Made by a program: the position numbers and the translations under genes | Part shown: positions 18,850-26,837 of the stretch, piece after piece | How the letters are laid out: every line of letters starts with the position of its first letter | Numbering within the stretch: the first letter of the stretch is position 1 | Assembly: GCF_023734135.1 (NCBI RefSeq) | Contig: NZ_AP025730.1 | Location: 1,116,001-1,180,000 of the forward strand | Origin: Sphaerotilus microaerophilus | Lineage (GTDB): Bacteria; Pseudomonadota; Gammaproteobacteria; Burkholderiales; Burkholderiaceae_C | Direction: 5' to 3' | DNA length: 64,000 bases | Notes under the pieces: generated by a model | What the model was told of the DNA's origin: nothing | What the model saw: the letters and a program-made list of their open reading frames with translations, nothing else | Database searches by the model: none

Positions 18850-19892
18850 GCGGAGTGATGCACAGAGTCCTGCGCGCCCTTGCAGGCTTGGCGATCGGCT
18901 TTGTGGTACTGCTGCTGACTGTGTGGGGTGCGCTGGCTCTGTGGCATCAGATGCCGGGACCTTCGGTGGTGCGATGGTTCGTCATTGCCATGTGGTCCAC
19001 ATTGGGTGTGACCGTTGTCTTGTCGCGGGCGGGCTTGCTTGGGCGGCGCAATCGCAACATCGCCGGATTCGCATTTGTGATCGCAGCCGCCTCCCTGCTC
19101 ATGTGGTGGGGGACGCTGCAGCCGTCACACCAGCGTGTATGGGCTGACGATGTCGCTCAGTTGCTGGAGGCCAGGATCGACGGCAACCATGTTCACCTGA
19201 ATAATGTGCGCAACTTCCAGTGGCGCAGCGAAACCGACTACACCCCGCAGTGGGAGAGCCGCACATACGACCTGGATCGTCTGCGCAGCGCCGACTTGGT
19301 GCTTTCCTACTGGATGGGGCCGCACATCGCCCACACCCTGGTGTCGTTCGGCTTCGATGGCGGTGAACGCGTGGTGTTCTCGCTGGAAATTCGCAAGGAA
19401 CGCCATGAGTCCTTCTCGGCGGTAGGAGGATTCTTCCGTCAGTTCGAGCAGATCCTGGTAGCCGCCGATGAGCGAGACATTGTGCGTACGCGCAGCAACG
19501 CGCGAGGCGAAGATGTTTATCTCTATCGCTTGCAGATGAATCAGGCGAGTGCCCGCGCGTTGTTTCTGGAGTATCTGAACGCGGCCAATGAACTGCGGCA
19601 GAAACCGCGCTTTTACAACACGTTAACCAGTAACTGCACGACCATCGTATTCGAGCTGGCCCGGGTCATTGCGCCCGCATTGCCAATGGACTATCGCCTG
19701 CTGCTGTCTGGATATTTTGCGCGGTACGTCTACGACCTGCATGGATTGACGCCTGGCTATCGTTACGATGAATTGCAGGCACTGGGGCATATCAACGAAC
19801 GTGCCCTTGCTTCCGATGTGTCAGAGGATGACTTCTCGATGTCGATTCGACAAGGCGTGCCAGGCATCCCTGCCAACGAGGTGAATCCATGA
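18846..19892 (+). CDS. DUF4105-type membrane protein
   Basis: A 348-residue protein with three predicted N-terminal membrane helices (about 10-32, 42-60, 68-90) and a periplasmic domain. The stretch YNTLTSNCTTIVFELAR around residue 260 contains the conserved Asn-Cys of DUF4105, a family suspected of hydrolase or peptidase activity. It is translationally coupled to tetR (ATGA overlap) and to the downstream lipoprotein esterase (4-base overlap), so the three form one operon. Substrate unknown; a role in the envelope is inferred. Confidence 0.75.
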   Translation: MSGVMHRVLRALAGLAIGFVVLLLTVWGALALWHQMPGPSVVRWFVIAMWSTLGVTVVLSRAGLLGRRNRNIAGFAFVIAAASLLMWWGTLQPSHQRVWADDVAQLLEARIDGNHVHLNNVRNFQWRSETDYTPQWESRTYDLDRLRSADLVLSYWMGPHIAHTLVSFGFDGGERVVFSLEIRKERHESFSAVGGFFRQFEQILVAADERDIVRTRSNARGEDVYLYRLQMNQASARALFLEYLNAANELRQKPRFYNTLTSNCTTIVFELARVIAPALPMDYRLLLSGYFARYVYDLHGLTPGYRYDELQALGHINERALASDVSEDDFSMSIRQGVPGIPANEVNP

Positions 19893-21829
19893 GGTTCCCG
19901 CAGGCCTGCCTTCTCATTGCATGCGCCGCTCTTGCTCCGCTGCTGCTGGGGGGCTGCTCGATCCTGCGCGAGTTCGGCCCAGTGGTTGAAGTTCATACGC
20001 TACCTGCCAGGGAGGCCATCGAACTCAAGCGCGGCGACATCCTGACACGTGGCAAGCTCAGCGATGCGACTGTCCAGACCATCAGGGTGGCGGCATTGGA
20101 TGAGCAGGCATGCGCAAAGCCGATCTCCTCGGAGTGCGCGGAGGCCTTGGCTACCGTGACGGGGGTCGCCACGGATAGACGCCTGGCTGCACTGTCCGAA
20201 CTATGGCTGGCGCAGGCTCAGGCCATGAAGCCCGGCTCAGCGCAGCAAGCCGCCTGGCTTGAGACGATTCGCTATGCCTATGCTTATCTGTTCCTTGGTG
20301 ACCATACTCCGGGAGAGCGGGCCTTCGAGGATCGCCAGACCCAAGTGCGGGATTGGTATAACTATGCCGTCGAGCATGCGGCCACCGGCATGTTCGAAGT
20401 TCGGCAACAAATGCCGACGCAGTTGCCCGACCAGACCAGTTGGAACATTGCAGGCTGGGAACTGAAGCTGGATATGCGCGGCGCGCGCTTACCGGGCAGT
20501 ACGGCGGTGCCAGCCGAACTCCTGCCAGCCTCGTCCCTGTCTTTCCGTGGATTGCGTAGCCTCTACCGGCGCGACGGCTTTGGCGCCGAGCTTGTGGCGG
20601 TCATTCCGGACGAGTCCCTGAGCGCCGCCCCAACTCGGGGTGGTCGCCCAGCGGCAAAACATGATCAGCAACCGCTGCCCTGGAGCGAGATGCCCGCGCC
20701 GTCCATGACGGTTCTGCTGCATCCCGACGGAGACAACTTGGACAGCGTGCTGCATGCTCGTACAGCCCGTCTGACGGTGCATGACCCCTATGTGGAATCG
20801 GCCATTATGCTGCGCGGCCAACGTGTGCCGCTGGCGGCCAATTTCACGGCCGGCTATGGCGTATGGCTGGCCCGTGCCAATTTCAACCGCCAGTCGCTGC
20901 GCAGCCTGCTCGGGCGCGAGGGTGGCATCGACCGCCCGCACGTCTACTTGATGCAGCCCTACGATCCGAACAGGCGGATCATCGTCATGCTGCACGGACT
21001 GGCCAGCAGCCCTGAAGCCTGGGTGGAACTCGCCAACGAAATCCTGGGCGATGAGGCCCTGCGCCAGCATTACCAGATCTGGCAGGTCTACTACCCGACC
21101 AACATGCCAGTCGCGTTGAACCACGCCATGATTCGCAGGGCGCTCGGGGATACGCTGACGCATTTCGACCCATCCGGCCAAGCGCCGGCGTCGTCCGACC
21201 TCGTGCTGGTGGGGCATAGCATGGGCGGGGTCATCGCGCGGTTGATGGTGTCGTCAACCGATCAATCGCTGGTGCAATTGGCTGCGGATCACAGTCGGTT
21301 GACGCCGCAGCAGATCAGGCGCATTGATCCCATGTTGCGCTTCGAGCCCTTCCCGAATGTCAGCAGTGCCATCTTCATCGCGGCGCCTCATCGGGGCACA
21401 TCGGTCGCGGGTGGACGCCTGGGGCGCTGGATGGCGGGATTTATCCGCTTTCCCATTACGGTGCTCGAAGAACTCGCCCATACACTGGCACCCAATGCGG
21501 CCGCCAGCAGCCGTGAAAGCCTGGCAACCATTCCCAATAGCGTGAACAATCTCGACGAAAACGATCCGTTCGTGCGTACGGCGGCGGGCTTTCCCATCTC
21601 ATCCCAGGTGCGCTATCACTCGATCGTGGCCCAAGCCAATTCCGAAGTGGCCCTCGATGATTCCGATGACGGTCTTGTGCCTTATCGCAGCGCACATCTT
21701 CCCGGCGCACAGTCCGAGAAAGTCATTATTTCGGGGCACAGCGTGCAACAGAGCGCGGCCGCGATACTGGAGATCCAGCGTATTCTGAGAGAGGACATGG
21801 CTCTGCGGGAAGCGCATTTACAGCCATAG
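19889..21829 (+). CDS. Lipoprotein alpha/beta hydrolase (esterase/lipase-like)
   Basis: A 646-residue secreted lipoprotein. Its signal peptide ends in the lipobox LLGGCS (about residue 24). The first ~340 residues are unrecognised. The C-terminal half is an alpha/beta hydrolase with oxyanion-region sequence IVMLHGLASSPEAW, nucleophile elbow VGHSMGGV (about 440) and a late His in ISGHSV. It probably acts on acyl esters at the inner face of the outer membrane or in the periplasm. It ends the tetR operon. An IS66 remnant begins about 90 bases downstream. Confidence 0.82.
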   Translation: MRFPQACLLIACAALAPLLLGGCSILREFGPVVEVHTLPAREAIELKRGDILTRGKLSDATVQTIRVAALDEQACAKPISSECAEALATVTGVATDRRLAALSELWLAQAQAMKPGSAQQAAWLETIRYAYAYLFLGDHTPGERAFEDRQTQVRDWYNYAVEHAATGMFEVRQQMPTQLPDQTSWNIAGWELKLDMRGARLPGSTAVPAELLPASSLSFRGLRSLYRRDGFGAELVAVIPDESLSAAPTRGGRPAAKHDQQPLPWSEMPAPSMTVLLHPDGDNLDSVLHARTARLTVHDPYVESAIMLRGQRVPLAANFTAGYGVWLARANFNRQSLRSLLGREGGIDRPHVYLMQPYDPNRRIIVMLHGLASSPEAWVELANEILGDEALRQHYQIWQVYYPTNMPVALNHAMIRRALGDTLTHFDPSGQAPASSDLVLVGHSMGGVIARLMVSSTDQSLVQLAADHSRLTPQQIRRIDPMLRFEPFPNVSSAIFIAAPHRGTSVAGGRLGRWMAGFIRFPITVLEELAHTLAPNAAASSRESLATIPNSVNNLDENDPFVRTAAGFPISSQVRYHSIVAQANSEVALDDSDDGLVPYRSAHLPGAQSEKVIISGHSVQQSAAAILEIQRILREDMALREAHLQP

Positions 21830-21920
21830 ACAACTGCCATCTGCTGTGCGCGGCCGAGCTGATTTCGGATTTCGTATGGGCGTAATGCATTCATCTGAAT
21901 GCGCAAAGAGCATCAGACTT

Positions 21921-22091
21921 ACTGTTGCCCGCTCGACGCTGGCACAGTGGGTCGGTGCGTGCGGCGCGCAACTGCAGCCGATGGTAAAGGCGCTGGATGA
22001 CGAACTGCGTCGCCACGTGGTGCTGCACGCCCACGAGACGCCGATGCTCAAGCCCAAGCATCTTGGCGACGGCAAGGCGTACCCAACGTGA
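21921..22091 (+). pseudogene. IS66-family transposase (TnpC) remnant
   Basis: About 55 codons match the central IS66 TnpC segment (RSTLAQWVGACGAQLQP, then VVLHAHETPMLKP). Intact proteins read LHADETP, so the catalytic-region Asp is replaced by His. Nothing else of the element is visible, and the similarity stops at the TGA at 22089. It is a decayed scar between the hydrolase gene and the ICE relaxase region. Confidence 0.75.
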
Positions 22092-22357
22092 TCCGCCGTC
22101 TGGCGGCGACCCAGCCCATGCTCGACAAAATCGTCGGCCACCAACGCCACATCGCTCAGGCCTACGGCATATCGATGGAGCATGCGCGCTGGCTGTTGAC
22201 CACCGTGGCGTTCCACTGCCTTGCCGTGGCCGACACGGTGTACTCGGTCGCCGAACGGGAACCCGTCGTGGATGCAGACCGTGCGACGGAGGAAGCCGAG
22301 ATGGAGGCCGAACTCAACAGGGCATGCACGCACTCATTGTTGGCATGCTGGCCTTGA
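22088..22357 (+). CDS. Unrecognised 89-residue reading frame
   Basis: Opens with GTG overlapping the stop of the IS66 remnant and encodes a Glu/Ala-rich, helical sequence with central QAYGISMEHARWLL. I do not recognise it. It has no clear ribosome binding site and sits between two broken genes, so it may be rearrangement debris rather than a functional gene. Confidence 0.3.
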   Translation: MIRRLAATQPMLDKIVGHQRHIAQAYGISMEHARWLLTTVAFHCLAVADTVYSVAEREPVVDADRATEEAEMEAELNRACTHSLLACWP

Positions 22358-22431
22358 TGGATGCTGATGGCCTTTCAGGAGATAGTTGATCGTCGTTCTC
22401 GTTTGTGGGGGTTGAATGGAAATCCAGGGAT

Positions 22432-22887
22432 GCCGTAATTGAGGAGCCTGGACGGCGTATCGTTCAGGAACAAACACGCACGGGCGGCCAGGCCCTGCCG
22501 TGGCTCGACATGACGGCCTTCCTGCGCGGGGCCATCGACCTTGCGCTAGACAACCATGCCAATGCGCCACGCAGCAATACGCAATGGGTGTTCTTCGACC
22601 GTGGCCTGATCGACGCGGCGGCAGCACCCCAGGCACTGGACGGCACTACTATTCTGGACACGATTGCCCAGTCGCATCGCTACCACTCGCGCATCTTTCT
22701 GGCCCCGCCGTGGCCTGAAATCTATGTGCAGGACGAAGAACGCCGTCACAGCATGGATGAAGCGCGGGCTGAATTCGAGCGGCTTCAGCGCACCTATCCA
22801 GCGCTGGGCTATGCGGTATCGCGGTTGCCCAAGATCAGAGTGGCGCAACGCGCTGACTTTGTGCTGGACACCTTGGCTAGCCGCTAA
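22432..22887 (+). pseudogene. AAA-family ATPase/kinase-like gene lacking its 5' end
   Basis: From about 22432 the frame reads AVIEEPGRRIVQEQ and continues through LDMTAFLRGAIDLAL and WVFFDRGLIDAA to the stop at 22887. This matches the middle and end of AAA_28-type ATPases, which resemble small nucleotide kinases. The expected N-terminal P-loop (GGPGxGKT type) before EEPGRR is missing, so ATP binding is lost. Truncation beside the IS66 remnant points to one deletion or rearrangement event. Confidence 0.65.
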
Positions 22888-22937
22888 CCTACCAAGGCGA
22901 ACTCTACCGTATCTCACCGCCACGTAGGACTCCATGC

Positions 22938-24800
22938 TCAAATCTCTTGCGTAACTCTGAGATAAGGATTGTTGGGTGGTACTGCATCGAACAACCAATT
23001 CGCATCGATCAGCAAATACCCATGCAGCTTCCGGGACTTGCGCGGCCCGGTGACTTCACAGATCCAGATGTTCAAGCCGCTGTCGTGCTTTCGATGCAAC
23101 CCCAGTTTCTCAAAGCGCTTCTGCACCCACTGCCAATCCGGCATCTTGTCCTGCCGTGCCAGCGTGCCGACATGAGGGTGCTCCTGGACGTAGCGCTGGA
23201 ACACACCTGGGCTGACCAAGTAGGCCGTGTCATTCACGGAATGCACGAGCGCTTTTGCGTCGTTGATGATGAGCCGGCGCGAAGCAATTCCCTGTTTCAG
23301 CCACATCATGAAATGTTCGCCTGACGGGGGCGCTGCTGTTAGGGGTGGTTTAGCAGTAGATGGTGGTGGCGAAGGAAGCACTGCGGCAGTCGCTGGCATA
23401 GGAGTGCTGGGGTCTGCGGGGTAGCTTCTCTGTGCGACCGGCTCCACATCCTGCTCGGCACCAGGCGAGCCGCTCGTGCTCACCATTGCCAGCATGTCCT
23501 CCATGACATCGGACACGGGCTGGGCCTTAGGCGGTGAGGCGGTGACGGTACTACTGCCTTCCCAAGATGGAAGTTTCTGACCGTTCGGGGCTGCCTTCGC
23601 CATGGCCGCAGGCGGCATTTTCGGCGCCTCGGCGTCGTTTTCGGCGACTGCCGCGTCGATCGCTACCGTGCCTGCAAAAGGCGTCGGTCGCTCGCCAGAT
23701 TCCCAGATCAGCGCAGGAGCGAGGCGCAACAGGGTGAACGAGTGGGACCAGCCGGTGGAACTGGTTATGGTCGCGCGCCAAATAGCCTTGCCGTCGGGCG
23801 CCGGCTGCAACATGCCGTGATCCTGGAGGACGTTGAACACCGCGGTGTTGTTCGCAGGGATGCCATCGACGCCTTGGGACAGCAGGTGCGCACGCAGTTT
23901 GTCCGAGACCGTTTTGCTCACCAGCCACAGGGCATCGTCGGTGAGCCAGCCATCGGAGGCTTCCGGCTGGTTCAGTTTCAACTGTTCCTTGAGCAGGTAG
24001 CGCAACCCGTCGAGCAGCTTGCGCTGCAGCGCGTGCTTGGGCGCAGCCATGGCGCGGGCCGGATCGCCGCCCAGCTCCTGGGCCACCGAGGCCCGGTCTG
24101 CCTGCACGACAAGTTCGCCCAGTACGCCGGCGTGCTCGTACTGCCCGGCCAGGACGTAGAGCAGTGGTGCCCACAGGGACGGATAGCCGCTGAGCCAGTC
24201 CAGGGCCTCACGGTCGAGCAGTTGGTGGTAGAGCAAACCTGTCGCGGCGCTGTGCAGGCGGTACTCGCGATCGTCGCGGTAGCGGAATCGGTATGGCTGG
24301 CGCAGCGGGCCGTGCCAAGGGTGCCAGATGCTGCCGTCGGCCAGCTCGACGTGCAGATCGACGGCGATCTTGCCGATGTCGTGCAGCAGCGCGGCGTAGG
24401 CGACGGCGGCGGTCCAGGCTTCGGACTGTGCCGCTTGGTCTTCGGGGCTGGCGCCGATGGGCAGCAGATGGGACTGCCGCAGTTTCAGACTGTAGGCGAC
24501 GATTTCGAGGCCGTGGTCGAGCATGCCGCCCAGATAGGCATGGTGATGCGCCTCGGAGGCCGGGAAGGCCTGGACCAGCTCGGCGTAGCGTTCCAGGGGC
24601 GCTCGGTACAGCGTGGCGAATTGCCTGCGCGACAGCGAGGTGCGCTGCCAAATGTGCTCCAGCAGCTTCTGCCGGCGCGGGGTGGCCAGCAGCGATGCGG
24701 CCGACTCGGGCCGCATCAACCCTTTCGGGAGGACGGTGGCGGGTGCTGGCGGTGGCGCGCCGGCGACCGGGGGCCGTTTTCGCTGGAACAGGGAGAGCAT
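22938..24800 (-). CDS. traI: MobH-family conjugative relaxase (TraI of the ICEclc/SXT type)
   Basis: A 620-residue relaxase that would nick at oriT and lead DNA transfer. The N-terminal TraI_2 domain has the HD-like metal motifs HHHAYLGGMLDHGLE (about 98) and ALLHDIGK (about 150). A Pro/Ala-rich linker (about 420-520) leads to a conserved C-terminal domain (about 520-620, MMWLKQGIASRRL) typical of these relaxases. I chose ATG 24800 (MLSLFQRKRPP), 7 bases after AGGAC, over a 25-residue longer frame. No gene follows on this strand for over 500 bases. It faces the candidate oriT and the toxin-antitoxin operon. Confidence 0.92.
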   Translation of the reverse strand: MLSLFQRKRPPVAGAPPPAPATVLPKGLMRPESAASLLATPRRQKLLEHIWQRTSLSRRQFATLYRAPLERYAELVQAFPASEAHHHAYLGGMLDHGLEIVAYSLKLRQSHLLPIGASPEDQAAQSEAWTAAVAYAALLHDIGKIAVDLHVELADGSIWHPWHGPLRQPYRFRYRDDREYRLHSAATGLLYHQLLDREALDWLSGYPSLWAPLLYVLAGQYEHAGVLGELVVQADRASVAQELGGDPARAMAAPKHALQRKLLDGLRYLLKEQLKLNQPEASDGWLTDDALWLVSKTVSDKLRAHLLSQGVDGIPANNTAVFNVLQDHGMLQPAPDGKAIWRATITSSTGWSHSFTLLRLAPALIWESGERPTPFAGTVAIDAAVAENDAEAPKMPPAAMAKAAPNGQKLPSWEGSSTVTASPPKAQPVSDVMEDMLAMVSTSGSPGAEQDVEPVAQRSYPADPSTPMPATAAVLPSPPPSTAKPPLTAAPPSGEHFMMWLKQGIASRRLIINDAKALVHSVNDTAYLVSPGVFQRYVQEHPHVGTLARQDKMPDWQWVQKRFEKLGLHRKHDSGLNIWICEVTGPRKSRKLHGYLLIDANWLFDAVPPNNPYLRVTQEI

Positions 24801-24882
24801 GCGGGTGTCCTGTGGCGGGCCGACCGGGAGGCCTTTTTGCCTTTTCGAGGTAGGGCCTTTCCCCTTGCACCCCATTCCCTTG

Positions 24883-24961
24883 CCGTTTCGGCCCTTTGGC
24901 CTTTAACCGTTTCGGTATAGCGGGGCCTGGGTTGCGGTTCCAGCGTCAATGTGGAACCCGC
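24883..24961. other. Candidate oriT region upstream of the relaxase
   Basis: The 315 bases between the relaxase start and the toxin-antitoxin genes are noncoding and repeat-rich. CCGTTTCGG occurs twice as a direct repeat (24883-24891, 24907-24915), GCCTTT recurs, and GGTTCC/GGAACC form a 6-bp inverted repeat with an 11-base loop (24936-24941, 24953-24958). Relaxase-proximal noncoding DNA with such repeats is a usual oriT site, and ICEclc has an origin near its relaxase. No nick site can be assigned. Confidence 0.35.
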
Positions 24962-25024
24962 ACGAATGGATTGCGCGGCGACCAGCCGCTGGCCTCGGCC
25001 TATGCTGCGGAGACGCTGTTTTCG

Positions 25025-25106
25025 CCAGGTAGGTTGCTCTCTAGGCGTCAAAGTTGACAAATGCGACAAAGGCGACTAGAGTAAGTCCTGTCTCAAACCT
25101 ACCTGG
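25025..25106 (+). promoter_or_regulatory. Promoter of the Xre/RES operon flanked by an 11-bp inverted repeat
   Basis: TTGACA (25054-25059) and TAGAGT (25077-25082) are 17 bases apart, a strong sigma-70 promoter. CCAGGTAGGTT (25025-25035) and AACCTACCTGG (25096-25106) are perfect inverse complements around it, the second ending just before the antitoxin ribosome binding site. Paired sites around a promoter suit autorepression by the antitoxin, possibly with DNA looping. The relaxase promoter may also be affected. Confidence 0.6.
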
Positions 25107-25115
25107 GAGATGACC

Positions 25116-25742
25116 ATGCCCACCGCCATTGAATTCATTGCCGACCGTCTGCCGCGTGTCACCGTGGAGGATGTGCGCCGCTTCGCGGATACCGTCGAAA
25201 TCCGGGATGCGCCGGCTTTCGCGGCCGAGTTGCAGGCGTTCATTCACGAGCGCGTGGAGGCGGTAAAGCTGCCAGCCAACCTCGAAGGTGAAACGGTGGA
25301 GCACGCGTTGAAGCGTAAGACGGCTGCGCTGCGCGCTGAGACGCGCTGGGCGCCGACTGAAACCGACGTCCAGCGAGGCCGCGCCGTGCTGCTGGAAACC
25401 TTCAACCAGCCGCACAACCTGCCGCCCGCGGAGTACGCCAAGCTGGCGGACAAGTCGCGCCAGCAGATCTACAAGGACATCCTCGCCCGTCGGCTGCTGG
25501 CGCTGAACGTGGGGCCGCGAGGCCAGAAACTGCCCGACTGGCAGCTCGACCCGGTGAAGCAGCAGTTGACCCAAACCGTGCTTCAGGAGGTCGAGGGCAT
25601 CGACCCTTGGACGATCTACCGCGCACTGTCCGAACCGCTCGAAGGTTTGGGCGGCCGCTCGCCAGTGGATGCGGTGACGCATGGCACGATCGACGACGTG
25701 GCCGAGGCCGTGTTCAACGTGCTGGGCGTTCAGGTGCATTGA
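25116..25742 (+). CDS. Xre/MbcA/ParS-type antitoxin
   Basis: A 208-residue protein. A central DNA-binding-like region (YAKLADKSRQQIYKDI, about 120) is followed by the C-terminal toxin-binding domain of the Xre-MbcA-ParS group (LPDWQLDP, then LEGLGGRSPVDAVTHG). It should neutralise the RES toxin encoded 12 bases downstream and repress the operon. ATG 25116 is preferred because GGGAG lies six bases upstream; an ATG at 25110 is too close to it. The ~100-residue N-terminal extension is longer than in many relatives. Confidence 0.8.
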   Translation: MPTAIEFIADRLPRVTVEDVRRFADTVEIRDAPAFAAELQAFIHERVEAVKLPANLEGETVEHALKRKTAALRAETRWAPTETDVQRGRAVLLETFNQPHNLPPAEYAKLADKSRQQIYKDILARRLLALNVGPRGQKLPDWQLDPVKQQLTQTVLQEVEGIDPWTIYRALSEPLEGLGGRSPVDAVTHGTIDDVAEAVFNVLGVQVH

Positions 25743-25754
25743 AGCGAGATCGCC

Positions 25755-26387
25755 ATGAGCCACGAGCTGCCTTCGTTCCTGATCGATGCCGGTGAGCTGC
25801 TCCAGCATGTGAGCCGCGTCGTCTATCGGGGCAGCCCGCTGTACTATGGCCGCAGCAGCACCAATCGCTACGATGACCCGGCCCAGGCCTACGGGGTGCT
25901 CTACCTGGGGCGCGACCTGCCCACGGCGCTGATGGAGTCGGTGTTTCATAAGCACCAGTGGCTTGCGGACACGAAGCGCTCGATCGCGCTGAAAGAAGTC
26001 CAGAGCCGGATGGTGCGCGCAGTGGGCGTGATGGACGACGTGCTTCTGGCCGACCTCACGGCGCCGGGCGTCATGGCGGGCTACTTCGGCCTGAACCTGG
26101 AGCAGTTGGCCAGCCGCGACTACACGCACACGCAGCAGGTGTCGGCCCAGGTGCATGCGATGCTTGGAGATGACGGCCAGGTGCTGTTCGACGGGGTGCT
26201 CTATCCGTCGCGCAACAACTATCCCGCCAAGAGCATCGCGCTGTTCGAGCGTGCCAGCGCGAAGGTCAGTGTCATCGAGGACATCGATCTCGTTGACCAT
26301 GTGGACTGGCCGCGTTTCGTTGCTACATACCGCATCGGCGTGGAGCCCGACCCTGGCCCGTTGGAACCGGATGACGAAGCGTCCTGA
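25755..26387 (+). CDS. RES-domain toxin
   Basis: A 210-residue RES toxin; known members degrade NAD+. Family residues are visible: Arg in VVYRGSPLYYGRSS, Tyr in GVLYLGRD, Glu in LMESVFHKHQW and a late Ser near YPSRNNYPAKS. It follows its antitoxin and should stabilise the ICE or act in host stress or defence. Its position between relaxase and mating-pair genes places it in the ICE core rather than the cargo. Confidence 0.87.
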   Translation: MSHELPSFLIDAGELLQHVSRVVYRGSPLYYGRSSTNRYDDPAQAYGVLYLGRDLPTALMESVFHKHQWLADTKRSIALKEVQSRMVRAVGVMDDVLLADLTAPGVMAGYFGLNLEQLASRDYTHTQQVSAQVHAMLGDDGQVLFDGVLYPSRNNYPAKSIALFERASAKVSVIEDIDLVDHVDWPRFVATYRIGVEPDPGPLEPDDEAS

Positions 26388-26471
26388 AGCAGCAAGAGAA
26401 CACATTGAAGCCCTAAACAGAATGAAATGGACCAAACTGAAATAGGCATCCCTCAGCAGTAGGAGACGACC

Positions 26472-26831
26472 ATGAACACCACGACTCGCACCAGCACCGC
26501 AGAACGCCTCGGCCGCGCCTTTGGCCGCGGATGGCGTGCCTACGCGCGCTGTGAACGGCGGGCGTCGAACTGGTTGGTTTCCAAGGGCATGCCGACGGCT
26601 GGAGCCACCGCGCTCGTGTGGATGGTTAAGCTGGCTGCGCTCGGGGTGCTGCTGTACACCACCTTCTGGCTGGCCCTGGTGATGGTGTGCGTCATGGTGG
26701 TTGCCTGGATGGCCCGCAACACCGACTTGGGCGAGGAGTTGCCCGAGCCAGAGTGGCGAAACGGACCAGCAGGATTCGGCCTATACACCTACGACGGTTT
26801 CCGCATTGATCCTCATGTCGAGGACGACTAG
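26472..26831 (+). CDS. DUF3742 family ICE membrane protein
   Basis: A 119-residue protein with an Arg-rich N-terminus (RLGRAFGRGWRAYARCERR), two close hydrophobic helices (about 45-80) and an acidic C-terminus. DUF3742 proteins occur almost only in ICEs of this group, next to the TraG-like gene, as here: the two genes converge with a 6-base gap. Start after AGGAGACGACC. Role unknown. Confidence 0.8.
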   Translation: MNTTTRTSTAERLGRAFGRGWRAYARCERRASNWLVSKGMPTAGATALVWMVKLAALGVLLYTTFWLALVMVCVMVVAWMARNTDLGEELPEPEWRNGPAGFGLYTYDGFRIDPHVEDD

Positions 26832-26837
26832 CAGCGA

